From contig JACGWO010000006.1 in assembly GCA_034509735.1 (NCBI GenBank), positions 32,605,141 through 32,669,140 on the forward strand: a stretch of 64,000 nt of DNA. The letters are read 5' to 3'. The DNA comes from Sesamum alatum (Eukaryota; Streptophyta; Magnoliopsida; Lamiales; Pedaliaceae). The notes under the pieces are model-generated. The model did no database searches. It was not told the origin of the DNA and saw only the letters and a program-made list of their open reading frames with translations. Shown here one piece after another: positions 53,562 through 64,000 of the stretch. Position 1 is the first letter of the stretch. The number at the start of each line of letters is the position of its first letter. Both the position numbers and the translations under genes were made by a program.

Positions 53562-54240
53562 CACTACAAAAAAATGCGGTAATTGCAACGGTAATAGGAA
53601 TGGTTTCTTTAATATTTGGAACGGTAAACAGATCACTGTACTCATTTGGACTGGTACTAGGAACGGTTCAGGAACGGAAGGCTATCTGTGGCAATGAGAG
53701 GTGATCCTAGTAAATAGGAACGAGAGAAGGTCGACCGTTCCAAACTAGGAACGATTGTTGGGATACAATCGTTTTACCGTTCCTAATTACTTTTGTATGT
53801 ATGAATTTGTAATTTTTGCATTTGGAACACCTTATAAATTATTGGAACGGTCATATCAAAAGAAATACGTGCAATTAGGAACGGTCGTTAGAACACATTT
53901 TGGAATTGTCAGCATAAGTTGAAGATACAATTTAGCACTGTATCTAGAATACGTCTTGGAACGGTCGCATGTGCACGTTAGGAACGGTTACTGGAATACA
54001 TTTGGACCCGGTTTTTAAGAACAATTTTTGTACTCCTAATTTGAAATATGATATTGGACCGGTTTTTGGTATTGTATTTAGAATGCAAACCTAACCACGA
54101 AAGCATGGAATTTGGAATACATGTAGGAATGGTTAGTCCATAATTTGGAATTTGTTTTTACCCATGTTTAGGAACGGTTATGTATAAATTTGGAATGGTT
54201 GTTTACCCGGTAATAGGAACGATCAGTTCTTCTAGGAGGC
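53562..54240. repeat. CACTA-2 left-end subterminal repeats
   Basis: More than a dozen GGAACGGT or close variants (for example at 53616, 53660, 53848, 53879), with the motif on either strand. Adjacent to the last exon of the second gene. Confidence 0.88.
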
Positions 54241-55787
54241 CGGGACGGGCCTACTCCGGAGTGACTGGTCTGCAGGGCCTTCATCATGCCCATCATGTCC
54301 ACCATCATCTCCTCGAGGCGGACCATCTGACCCTCCAGGTTTGCCGAAGGCGCTGGCGGTGGCGTTGGCGGTGGTGATGGCGAGGTAACAGTCTGGCTGA
54401 GACCGTGGGCCTCAAAACCAAGACCAAATAATCGGCCCTTGTTCTTGCCCCCGACACAAGCCACCCACATCTCCTGCTCGGCCTGCGCCACCAAGCCCTC
54501 CGATTCAGCTAGAGCATCCATAGGATTGGCCGTGGCTTGAGACTAGTGATCCTCCAGCATCTTATGGAACGTCTCCTGCAAAAATAGTTAGAATAAAATT
54601 AGTATATTTTCAAACATTAAAAAAAATAAAATAGAATATGAAATGTACAACTTACCGCCACCTCCAATGCCCTTGGCCTGCTCTAGCCGTCGTCGGCCTT
54701 CTTTTTATCGCATCTGGAGAATAACCCTATTTGCTTCACTGGCCGGCCGAGCTCCTCCTCTTGTAAAAAGAAATGAAAAACAGTTGTTACAATTTTAATT
54801 TAATAATAATAAATAATTTAAATAATATTAAACATCTTACCATCTTCCGCTTGTGCATACCAATGGAGACAGAACCCCCGCGGTACACAGTAGCGGATGC
54901 GGCTGGGTTAGCAGACCGGTTCGCCTTGTTCTTTGTGCACTCCTCCTTGAACTCCGGGGAGTCCCAATATAGGAGGAGATATCGCCAGACCTCATTCGCC
55001 AGCCATAGAGGCTTTTGCAGGGACTGTCTGGCGAGGACGAACTTCTTTTGGAGGAACTTTCCCTCCCAGAGTGGAAGATCTTGAATATCGCCTCGTCGTC
55101 GCAGTCCCACCAATACGTCATCTGTATTAAGATATATATATATATATATATATATATGAGAATTGAAATTGTTAAAATATTTACAATAAAAATTTAATTG
55201 ATAACTGAAATTAACCTTACCTTGAGGCTCTCAAACCAGAAATGCTGGTGCTCTGGCGGCACCTTATGCAAACTGCCCCAACGGTGGGGATAGTGTCCTC
55301 GCACTACTGCGTTGATGCGCTCGTGTATCTTCCTATTCCTCCTGAAATTATATAATAATTATTATTTGATTTAAATAATAATTTAAATTAAAAAACTTTT
55401 AAAAAATAAATAAATTTACCTCGCGTCGGCGAGTGTGATGTACTGGCGCGCGGATGGTGGCGGGAGTGGTAGGGCCGGTGGGGGTGGTGGTGGTGAGGCA
55501 GCCCATGGACGGGCTGGATCTACCGCCGGTGCAGTAGTAGATGGTCCGCCACCCTCCTCGACGGGTGCAGTGCTAGACGGATTGGGCTGCTGCTGATCCG
55601 GAGCAAGTGCTGCCGGTGCTTGCTCTGCTGGTGGTGGTGGTGGTGGTGGTGGTGAAGGTCGGAACACTGCTTCCCCATCCTGGGGAGCAACACTCATCGA
55701 TGGTATGGCCGTTGAGCCGCGACCGCAGCCACGACCACGGCCGCGGCCACGTCCACATCCTCCAGGTGGGAAATTCCGACCAGACAT
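54165..55787 (-). pseudogene. CACTA-2 second gene, Ptta/En/Spm (Transposase_24) protein
   Basis: Minus-strand counterpart of 17200-19760. Exon 1 (55787-55416) starts MSGRNFPPGGCGRGRGRGRG, an Arg/Gly-rich nucleic-acid-binding-like start, and runs through Pro/Ala-rich sequence to ARQYITLADAR. The next exon (about 55340-55218) has ERINAVVRGHYPHRWGSL; the next (55121-54843) YWWDCDDEAIFKIFH and YWDSPEFKEECTKNKANRS; another (about 54760-54660) GRPVKQIGLFSRCDKKK. The last (54575-54165) has the methionine-rich heptad stretch MVRLEEMMVDMMGMMK. In-frame stops (about 54680 and 54545) and one frameshift suggest it is broken. Expected role: binding the GGAACGGT repeats, by analogy with En/Spm TnpA. Confidence 0.82.
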
Positions 55788-55799
55788 GAATCTACAGTT

Positions 55800-57030
55800 T
55801 TTTTTTAAAAAATATTAGTCGTATGAATATAAAAAATACATGTGAAGTATCAATTTATTTGAATAATGATAATTTTTCTAATATTTTTAAAATAATTGTG
55901 CAAACTAAATCCTAAAACTGTATAGTAAGCCCAAAAATTAATCCTAAAATTTTTCCTACAATATTTAATAAATCCTAAAATTATTTCCTAAAATATATAC
56001 TAACACACAAAATTGACGCTTAATTACACTAAATCCTTATATTTTTCCTATATATCTATACTAAATCCCAAAATTTGGCCCTAAAATTGCACTAAATCCT
56101 TCTATTTTTCTATATATTTATACTAAATACCATAATTTGTCCATAAAATTGCACTAAATCATTCTATTATCCTAAATATTTATACTAAATACCAATATTT
56201 GTCTATATCCTTACAAAATATTATAGAAATTACCCAAATTTTCTTAAATTTCAGAAAATTGACAAATTTCATATATTATGAGTAAATTTTTTTAAAATTA
56301 CATAAAATATAAAGAATTTTGAGAAATTTTGTTAAAAATACATAAATTTTAAAAATTACAGAAAATTCTGTAAATATTTTAAAATTATAGAAAATGACAT
56401 AAAAAATTTTAAATTTCAGAAAATTATCAGAAAATTCACAAACAGAAAATTATCAGAAAATTCACAAACAGAAAATTCATAAAATTTTAAAATGTCAGAA
56501 AATTAGATAATATTTATAAAAAATACCTAAAATTGACAGAAATTTTCTAATTATTACCGAAATTATAGTTTTTTTTTAGAAAAAATTACTTAATTTAAAT
56601 TACTCAATTTGAATTTCATTTAATTATCTTAATCAATTATTCTATTTATTGACATGAAATTATGAATTCAACATAAAAAATCACAGAAATTATAAATATT
56701 GCATAAAAATTGCAGAAAATGATCAGTAAATCCCCAACAATATGTACAAAATTGCAGAATATTCACCAAATTAACACAAAATTATCAAAAAAATTTCATA
56801 AATTACAATAACAGTCCTACATTTACAAAAATTACAGTTACGACACAAAATTTACAGAAATTACAATTGCAACCGTATATGTACAAAATTTATAAATACA
56901 ACCCCATATTTACAAAAATTACAATCACAACCCTATATTTTCAGAAATTACAAAAAAAAATACAAAAACTTTTCAGAAATTACAAACCATTACAAGAAAC
57001 ATTTCAGATAAAAAAAATATATAGGATTTT
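55800..57030 (-). other. AT-rich first intron of the second CACTA-2 gene
   Basis: No coding sequence. Many AGAAAATT and AAAATTACA repeats, the complement of those in the CACTA-1 intron (17400-18260), so the intron is shared by descent. Confidence 0.65.
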
Positions 57031-57236
57031 TTGAAAAACCTCTATTTCAGGCGGCGACGGATGGGCTTCAATGGCGGGCTTCAACGGCGACTTGGGCTTC
57101 AGTGGTGGCGGATGTGGTGGAGGACGTGGTTTGCAAAGAGAGAGAGCTCGAGTGTGAGAGAGGGATAGAGAGACAGAGAGAGAGATTGAGAGTTAGAGAC
57201 GGAGACAGGAAATTTGAGAAAATCGGCCAAGTGCTG

Positions 57237-57262
57237 TATTTATATTACAATTTTGGAACGGT
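57237..57262 (-). promoter_or_regulatory. TATA box and motif of the second CACTA-2 gene
   Basis: On the minus strand ACCGTTCC (57262-57255) is followed by AAAATT and TATAAATA (57244-57237), then a GA-rich region on the plus strand (57120-57215), i.e. a CT-rich leader. The same layout occurs in CACTA-1 at 17097-17121. Confidence 0.7.
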
Positions 57263-57610
57263 TGATATTTTACAAACCGTTCATATTTTCAGTCCAAAAA
57301 AAAAAAGAAAAAAACAAAACGACGATGTTTTGAGACTAAGTACTCACGTTGACCTAAATAGGAATGGTCACTTAGTAGTAAGGCCGTTCCCCAAATCGTT
57401 CCCAATTGCTACCGTTCCTAAGTTAGAAATGACCGTTCCCATATCTATTTCAAATACTTAGTACTTGGAATTATACTTATAGGAAGGGTCACTTAATAGA
57501 AAATGTGTTCCCAACCCTGTTCCTAAACTAAAAAACGGTGTCATTTTTAGACAGGAACAAAGCTACCGTTCCTAATTTCATGTGCTCCCGTTCCTATATG
57601 TATTGCAATA
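57245..57610. repeat. CACTA-2 internal cluster of GGAACGGT-type motifs
   Basis: Repeated CCGTTCC/GGAATGG/ACGGT motifs between the two genes, equivalent in position to 15720-17112 of CACTA-1 but shorter. Confidence 0.78.
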
Positions 57611-58035
57611 TTTTTTTTTTTTATCTTATTAGATAACACATTCCGGACACTCATATGATTGAATGAAGGTACACAATTGGATATTTACAAGAATTTCAAA
57701 TTACATAGTAATTTCTGCAATATACACACGTTCAGAATATGAAGTATATTTGTATATTTATTTTTGTTAGTATTCCACAGACGTAACTAGCATCCTATAT
57801 TGTTGTACTGCACGGCATAATCAGACCATCAAAATTCTAATCAAACCGTTAGATATGATGTACCACACAAAATAATACATTATGTGTAGTTTTGTGAAAT
57901 TTCGGTGTGCGGTTCTCGAGATATTGTATCCGGTCAGTATTCAACATAATAAAAATAGATACATCCTTAAATCCAGGTTGCTGATTGAAAATCAGACCAT
58001 TGGATATCAATTATTATTAATAACCTTGTATGTAT

Positions 58036-60556
58036 TTAAAAATGGTGTCGAGGGTGTATCTTCATGCCTCTAACCGGATCGACCCAACGACAATTAAACA
58101 GTACAATATGCATGTTTGGAATTAGTGGGTAATCTAGCTGAATTATCTCTTCCAAAATTCCATAGAAGTCAGAATCTGTGTCTGTATATGATGAGCTTTT
58201 CACACAAACACCACAATTCATTGTTGACTTCCCGACACTGTGACGTTCAGTGTGGAAATTGAAGCCATTGACGAAGTAAGACGGGTATGTCGTCACTTCT
58301 GCTATAGGTCCCCAATAATGCAACTTCAATAATTCGTCGTTTGTGTGTTTTAATTCGGATTTCACAAGATGATAGCTACACCATCTTTCACTTTTACCTT
58401 GGCCACATCTAGTGTTGTTGAGAAAATTCACTTCAGTCAAGGCCCCCCACATGTGCTCTGGAAGCATTTCACGAAAGGCAACCGGAATCAACTTCTGCAT
58501 GAACACATGACAATCATGGCTCTTCATTCGGTGCATCCTTAACTCCTTAATGTCGATGCAACGGGCCAAGTTAGAGGCATATCCATCAGGAAATCTAAGA
58601 CAGCGAATCCACTTATATATCTTCTTCTTTTCCTCCTTCGTCAGTGTATATACCGTCTTGGGCATCACGTTTGGTCTTCTTTCATCCACCTCAAGCTCCG
58701 GCCGATTACATATGATCTTGAGATCCTTCCGTGCATTCAGATTGTCCTTCATTTTCCCCTTGATGTCCATCACAGTATTGAGTATATTATCGAACACATT
58801 TTTCTCAATATGCATGACATCAAGATTGTGTCGTATCAAATGCATCCCCCAGTATTCAAGCTCCCAGAAGATACTTTTCTTCATCCACTTATGGTCGACA
58901 CCGAAGCCTTTCGGTTCACTCAACGGTTGTTCGACAGCCACACGAAATGCATCAACACGGATTCGGATCTGTTCTCCAGTCAACCTCGGACGTGCAACCT
59001 TCCTCCCCCTTCGATTTTTAGTGAAGGCTTTCTTGTTCCTGTGATAAGGATGATCCGATGGTAAGAACTGCCTGTGGCAGTCAAAATAGCATGCCTTCTG
59101 ACCGTGTTATAAATAGAATGCCCATGTGTCCTCCATACAAACTGGACACCCCATAACACCGGCGATACTCCATCCAGACGCCATCCATAAGCAGGAAGCT
59201 CGTTCACTGTCCACATCAATACGGCATGCATCATGAATGCCTGGTTTGTCGCAGTATCGTGCGTGCGTACACCCACATGCCATAAATTCTGTAACTCCTC
59301 GATCAACGGCTCCAAGTAGACATCGATAAGACGTTTGGGATTCGATCGGCCAAGGATCACCATCGTTATGAACATATACTCAGACTTCATGCACATTCCC
59401 GGTGGGAGATTGTACGGTATAAGTATCACGGGCCAACATGAGTAAGTTTTACCATACTGGCCGTACGGTGCAAACCCATTTGTGCACAACCTAAGTCTAA
59501 CATTACGAGGCTCAGCTGCAAAATCAGGATACGTCCGGTCAAAATGCTTCCAAGCCTCTGCATCGGACGGATGACACATGGATCCTTCCTTCATCTGATG
59601 GCTCGCATGCTAAGTCATATGCTCTGTTGTGGCCTCCGACGCATACAATGTCAGCAACCGAGGGGTAAGCGGTAGATACCAAAGAATGGCATACGGGGAC
59701 TTCTTGCGTTTAGGATTTCTGTCCCTGGTGGGCTTGTACTTAGCGTCTCCACAGAACTTGCAATATTCCACATCAATATCATCCTTCCAGTACAACATAC
59801 AACTGTTTTTGCAAGCATCAATCTTCTGAACTGGTAAACCCAATTCTCTTATCAATTTCTTCGTATTATAATAATCGGCATGGAAAGTGTGATCGCGGGG
59901 CATTACAGTATCAGCCCACTGGCATAACCGATCATATGTATGCTCGAAAAAACCCCCTTCGGCCTTGACACCAAAGAGGCAATTGACGCCAATTGAGAGG
60001 TGGTGCAGCCATTCCACAACGGTTGGTCCGCAGCATGAACTACATCAAAAAAACGGTCTGACAAGCCAAACACATAATCATAAGGCCTCGAATCGTAATA
60101 TGAACTAGGACCCACATCAGATGGACAATACCGAGTACTATGATCAGTCCGTCCTTCCTGGTTGTACGAAGACCAGAAAGACGGCCCGACGGCATCGAAT
60201 ACCATCCTCTGCGTCCAATCCATCTGAGCCGCATCACCCCAATGCGAACTGCCCTCCTCCTAAAGGGGTAGCGTTTGCTGCTGCTGCACAGGGGGCGTTG
60301 TCAATGCTTCAAAGTATTCCTACACCCTCTCCACACCATGCGAAGTCCAATTATAATACTCTGGCATAAACTCTTTCATACACAAATCAAAATTTACCTC
60401 GTCTTGTGTTTTGAACCGTTCATTTTTGCACTTCCGTCAGGGATACTTAATCTTGTCCCCGTCCATATATGCACGTTGAGACTGGGCCCATTTTAAAAAT
60501 GTTGTAACACCGTCCTCAAACTCCGACGTCACACCCAGGATGTCTCGATCATACAT
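58036..60556 (-). pseudogene. CACTA-2 TNP2-like transposase, broken and truncated
   Basis: Starts at 60556 (MYDRDILGVTSEFEDGV), parallel to the CACTA-1 copy. YDYVFGLSDRFFD lies near 60080; CMLYWKDDIDVEYCKFCG at about 59800; FAPYGQYGKTYSCWPVIL at about 59475; PKRLIDVYLEPLIEELQ near 59320. The longest frame (58983-58036) holds HNLDVMHIEKNVFDN, RCLRFPDGYASNLARC and LPEHMWGALTE. A deletion there joins VNFLNNTRCG to SELKHTNDELLKLHYWG, removing the part that contains two introns in CACTA-1. Sequence ends abruptly after GMKIHPRHH, so the C-terminal region with SRWTKVAYQM is gone. Stops at about 60465 and 59610 and a frameshift near 58980 add to the damage. Confidence 0.9.
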
Positions 60557-60765
60557 CTTTTTACTCAACTGTCTTAACATGATTGGTCCTACGTATAATT
60601 CACAACAATACTTAATTAAATGATGAGAATATATTATATATATATATATATGTAACTAACAATTACATAAATTTTTGCATACTTATATGAGCAAAACACC
60701 TAGCAATATCAATGCAAAATTCGCACAAGTAATTGATATGTTCGATTTTCCGTATAAAGAATCAA

Positions 60766-60780
60766 GGGGGGGGGGGGGGG
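60766..60780 (+). repeat. G homopolymer
   Basis: Run of about 15 G upstream of the TNP2 gene; length may be unreliable in assembly. Confidence 0.8.
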
Positions 60781-60839
60781 AGGAGTTACAACAAAATGAG
60801 TTCGAGAGTAATTATAAGAACAATGAGAAATAAGGGGGG

Positions 60840-61513
60840 CATATTTATTAGAAAATATTGGAACGAGCATTGGAATATTATTTGGAACACAAAACTAGCC
60901 GTTGAAATATAGCCGTTGTTCCAGCTTTGGAACGGTCCCAGGCGCGGCTATAGAAACGCTATTCTTACCGTTATAATATAGCCGTTAGGGCATATTAGGA
61001 ACGATAGGAGGCACACGCAACCTGGCCGTTCCCAATTGAAGCACAATTGGGAACGGTAATGGTAACAACATTGCATTTTCAATATACCCACAATTGAGAA
61101 TGGTAATTGCATTATATTTTTGCCCATGGCATAAAAGGGTCTTCTTTAGCACTACATATTGGAACGGTCAGTCAACCGGTCCAAATAGACACAACGTTTG
61201 GAACCTACATAGGAACGGTAAGTGTTCTAGGTCGATTAATCGTTTCAAATTTCACACATGTGTTCCAAATTATAATACAAAATATAGGCAGGTCCTTTTT
61301 AGGAATGGTAAAAGGTGTACAAATTGGTACCCATGTATTGGCACATAAATAGGAACGGTCATGCCGTTCCTATTAATTTGTATTACAATGACCTCGATAA
61401 TGACGTCATCAACGGTTTCCCGTTCCACAACAGTTCCATTTACCGTTCCTATTTGGAACGATAGTTGGAAGGGGCAGTTCTATCCGTTCTAATTCCCGCA
61501 TTTTTTTGTAGTG
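60840..61513. repeat. CACTA-2 right-end subterminal repeats and TIR
   Basis: Repeated GGAACGGT, AGGAACGGTA and CCGTTCC motifs up to the terminus. Lies upstream of the TNP2 start. Confidence 0.88.
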
Positions 61514-62160
61514 ATTGTTATAATGTGATGCCCTTTGGATTAAAAAATGCAGGTGGTACTTACCAGAGTCTGGTGAACAGGATGTTCAGGGATCTCATTG
61601 GCCATTCCATGGAGGTATATGTCGATGACATGCTGGTAAAGAGCAAGAGGGAGGAGGATCACCTCGATCACTTGAGAAAGGCGTTCGAGGTGATGAGAAC
61701 ATACGACATGAAACTGAATCCGTCCAAGTGTACGTTTGGAGGTTGAGGTGGCAAATTCTTGGGTTATATGGTGAGCGAAAAGGACATTGAGGCAAACCCA
61801 GAAAAAATCGAAGCGATCTTGGGCCTAAGCTCACCAAAGACGGTCAAGGACGTGCAAAAGTTAGCTGGGAAGGTCGCCTCCCTTAATCGCTTTATCTCGC
61901 GATCGACAGATAGCAATTTACCATTTTTTAAGACTCTGAGAAAGGTAAAAGACTTCAGGTGGATGGACGAATGTGAACAAGCATTGGCAGATTTGAAGCA
62001 TTACCTAACAAACCCATCCTTGCTAGCGAATCCCAAAGTAGGTGAGGTGCTATACTTGTACTTAGTAGTTTCTGATGACGCAGTAAGCTCAGTATTGGTG
62101 AAAGAGGAAGCAGGGTCGTAGAACTCGGAGTATTATATGAGCAAGATGCTACAGGGGGCT
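61514..62160 (+). pseudogene. Gypsy RT, C-terminal part and connection
   Basis: Directly continues the RT cut at 53561: CYNVMPFGLKNAGGTYQSLV (61517-61576), then MEVYVDDMLVKSK (61609-61647), whose YVDD is the catalytic centre, and MKLNPSKCTFG. A TGA near 61744 breaks the frame. GKFLGYMVSEKDIEANPEKI and KLAGKVASLNRFISRSTD (about 61858-61911) form the connection, followed by LVVSDDAVSSVLVKEE. The tag at 62119-62121 ends the frame. Canonical residues are intact although the copy has stops. Confidence 0.92.
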
Positions 62161-62860
62161 GAAAAAAGATAAGCATTTGTCACCACAGCTAGAAAATTGA
62201 GACCATATTTTCATTCTCACAAGATTATTGTATTGAAAAATTACCCATTAAAGCAGATCATGTCAAAGCCAGATGCATCGGGCCGCCTGATCAAATGGGG
62301 GGTCGAGATAGGGGAGTTTGACATCGAGTACCAATCAAGAACTTCCATTAAGGCTCAAGTTTTTGCTGACTTTATTGTCGAGCTCGCGGGTGAACAGGAA
62401 CAGAAGGAGCAAGAAAACTGGCTAATGCATGTAAATGGCTCATCTAACTCTAGTAACGGAGGAGCGGGAATTTTGTTACAAGGACCTGGCGGAGTCGAGA
62501 TCGAGGTTGCTGCAAAACTGGCATTTTTCGCCACCAACAACGAAGCGGAATATGGCGAGAGAAGTCGGGGTGAGAAAATTAAATGTATACACGAACCCAC
62601 AGTTGGTACGGATCATACGAAACACGAGAATGGTCCATGACACAATATTTGAAGAAAGTAAAAGAGATGATAAACAAATTTGACAGATGCTCAATCCAAC
62701 AGATCCCAAGAGAGAAAAATGAGCGGGTGGACGCATTGTCTAAATTCGTGGCCATGATGATAGGTGTAAAGGATCGTAGCATCTCAGTGATGATCAAAGA
62801 GGTGGCAGAGGTTGATGAACCATCTGTGGAGGTGCAAACTGTTGAAGAAGGGAAATCCTA
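62161..62860 (+). pseudogene. Gypsy RNase H
   Basis: RNase H remnant. SHKIIVLKNYPLKQIMSKPD and RLIKWGVEIGEFDIEYQSRT (to about 62341) are the typical lead-in, followed by KAQVFADFIVEL. The domain start reads WLMHVNGSSN where the family has DGSSN, so the first catalytic Asp is replaced by Asn. GGAGILLQGPGGVEIE and ATNNEAEYG (catalytic Glu) follow. A deletion and a frame change after 62560 lead to IQQIPREKNERVDALSKF (about 62695-62748), the conserved C-terminal block. Confidence 0.85.
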
Positions 62861-64000
62861 GAAAACAGACATAGTTAAGTACTTGAAAGATGGGATTGCA
62901 CTCAGAGACCCTGTGGAACCGAGGAGGATGAAATTTAAAGCGAACAAATTCACATTGTTAGGGGACAAACTCTACAAAAGAACGATTGAGGGACCACTAT
63001 TAAAATGTCTTAGCCCTAATAAGGCCTAGTACATGCTGAGAGAAATCCATGAAGGGAGTTGTGGTAACCATTGAGGGGGTAGATTGCTGGCCCAGAAGGT
63101 GACGCAACAGGGCTACTTTTGGCCTACCTTGGTGAAGGATGCCATGGAGTTCACCTAAAAATGTGAAAGTTGTCAAAGGTACGCAGCACTGATACATACA
63201 CCAACGACCTTGATGGAACCAATCAAGATCACGTGCCTATTCGACCAGTGGGGTATAGACATTGTTGGTCCATTCCCACCAGCACCAGCCCAGAAAAAAT
63301 TGTCATAGTGGCAGTAGAATATTTTTCAAAATGGGTAGAGGCCGAGGCATTAGCCAAAATATCTAAAAAGGAGGTGATAAATTTTATTTGGAAAAACATA
63401 ATTTGCATGTTTGGTATACCTCAGATCTTGATTTCAGACAATGGTACTCAATTCCAAGGGAAAGGGATCCTGGCGTGGTGCAAGGAATTAAAGATACAAC
63501 AAAACTTCACCGCCGTTGAAAATCTGCAGGCGAATGGTCAAACCGAAGTGACCAATCGCACACTGTTGCAACACTTAAAAACAAGACTCGAAGGGGTGAA
63601 GGGGTCGTGGGTCGAGGAGCTACCAGGCGTACTATGGGCATATCTCACTACCCCGCGATCATCGACAGGTGAGTCTCCGTTCTGTTTGGTTTACGGAACT
63701 GAAGCAATAATTCCTGTAGAAGTTGGTGAGATGACAGCCAGGGTCGCACATTACGACCTCCAAACAAACCAAGAAGAGCGGGCATTCGACCTTACCACCA
63801 TTGAAGATCTTGCATCACAAAAATCTGATGATGAGAAGCTACAATCACAAGGTGAAACCAAGATCGCTCCAGGTCGGGGATTTGGTGCTAAAAAAGGTTG
63901 AGGTGTCCAAACACATGGGAAAACTAGATCCAAGCTGGGAAGTTCCATACAAAGTCATAGAGATCAAAAAATAAAGAACGTACAGATTTCAAGGCATGGA
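62861..64000 (+). pseudogene. Gypsy integrase (continues past the window)
   Basis: The zinc-binding part is seen at about 63045-63180 (HEGSCGNH, then CESCQRYA, with two stops inside). The core reads DQWGIDIVGPFPPA (first Asp, about 63244), VEYFSKWVEAEAL, GIPQILISDNGTQF (second Asp, 63415-63456) and NGQTEVTNRTLL (Glu, 63532-63567). WAYLTTPRSSTGESPFCLVYG and AIIPVEVGE follow, then a frame change near 63880 and KLDPSWEVPYKVIE near the edge. DDE residues are present. The core frame 63170-63901 is open for 243 residues, but its first 30 residues are out of register with the zinc-binding part. Confidence 0.92.

Larger units (their letters stand above)
53562..61513 (-). mobile_element. CACTA-2: En/Spm transposon, 7.95 kb, genes on the minus strand
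   Basis: CACTACAAAAAAATGCGG at the left and CCGCATTTTTTTGTAGTG-type right end (complement of the same sequence), with ATT on both sides (53559-53561 and 61514-61516). Holds a Ptta/En/Spm gene (54165-55787 plus leader) and a TNP2-like gene (58036-60556), both damaged. Same family as CACTA-1, inverted relative to it. Its perfect TIRs suggest the ends could still be cut if proteins were supplied. Confidence 0.95.
50530..64000 (+). mobile_element. Ty3/gypsy retrotransposon (Tat-type), runs off the right edge, split by CACTA-2
   Basis: Probable 5' LTR, primer site TGGCGCC, gag, protease, RT, RNase H and integrase in gypsy order. GVIHTIAGG after gag and the primer site are typical of the Tat/Ogre-Retand group. 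Stops and frameshifts occur in every domain. RT is interrupted at 53561/61514 by CACTA-2, whose removal restores GIY-CYNVMPFGLKNAG. The 3' LTR lies outside the window. Confidence 0.92.

Noticed and set aside
58550..59044. 164-residue frame on the plus strand inside CACTA-2
   Set aside because: Antisense of the TNP2 transposase; the minus-strand reading has clear family motifs.

Overview
This window is transposon-dense DNA from a flowering plant, probably a eudicot. The evidence is plant-type Ty1/copia and Ty3/gypsy elements, two CACTA (En/Spm) transposons with TNP2-type transposases, an L1-type LINE, many miniature elements, and one ordinary plant gene for a hybrid proline-rich protein. I see no rRNA gene, CRISPR array or organelle insert. 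Almost every reading frame belongs to a mobile element, and nearly all of those are broken.

Layout. (1) 1-6330: 3' part of a copia element (Copia-A), with broken gag-pol and a 2.3-kb LTR. (2) 6331-38810: one decayed L1-type LINE cut into eight or more pieces by later insertions. Those insertions are a small MITE (6601-6855); a MULE-type MITE (6984-7598) that itself holds a CACTA MITE (7112-7427); a MITE near 9325-9763; a 10.6-kb CACTA transposon (CACTA-1, 10126-20725) that holds a long foldback element (14697-15662); a second CACTA MITE (20864-21167); a copia 3' fragment (about 21367-23225); and a copia element with CCCCC target duplications (Copia-B, 23811-38167). Copia-B in turn holds a 10.2-kb element (26436-36636) with nearly identical 2.33-kb LTRs and a dead interior. 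Reading across the joins restores the order of LINE domains: endonuclease, RT, zf-RVT, RNase H, tail. (3) 39060-41140: a truncated LTR-element remnant with a tandem array of small hairpins. (4) 41523-50530: AT-rich spacer with several MITEs, a 1.4-kb foldback element (48428-49838), and the only host gene, a HyPRP on the minus strand (42877-43673) with a frameshift. (5) 50530-64000: a Tat-type gypsy element running off the right edge, split inside its RT by a second CACTA transposon (CACTA-2, 53562-61513) lying in the opposite orientation to CACTA-1.

How the parts relate. CACTA-1 and CACTA-2 belong to one family. Each carries a TNP2-like transposase gene and a Ptta/En/Spm (Transposase_24) gene. 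GGAACGGT-type motifs lie in three clusters in each: both ends, plus the promoter of the second gene, where one motif sits just upstream of a TATA box. That arrangement suggests the second protein binds the ends and also its own promoter. The youngest LTR element (26436-36636) is related to Copia-A but has no usable pol. It looks like a large non-autonomous derivative moved by proteins supplied elsewhere. Its long leader is strongly structured.

The most interesting signals are the structured leader and compensated hairpins of that element, the hairpin array at 39967-40232, the operator-like palindrome at the CACTA-1 promoter, and the foldback elements that could feed small-RNA pathways. All coordinates and alignments were read by eye; no database search was possible.
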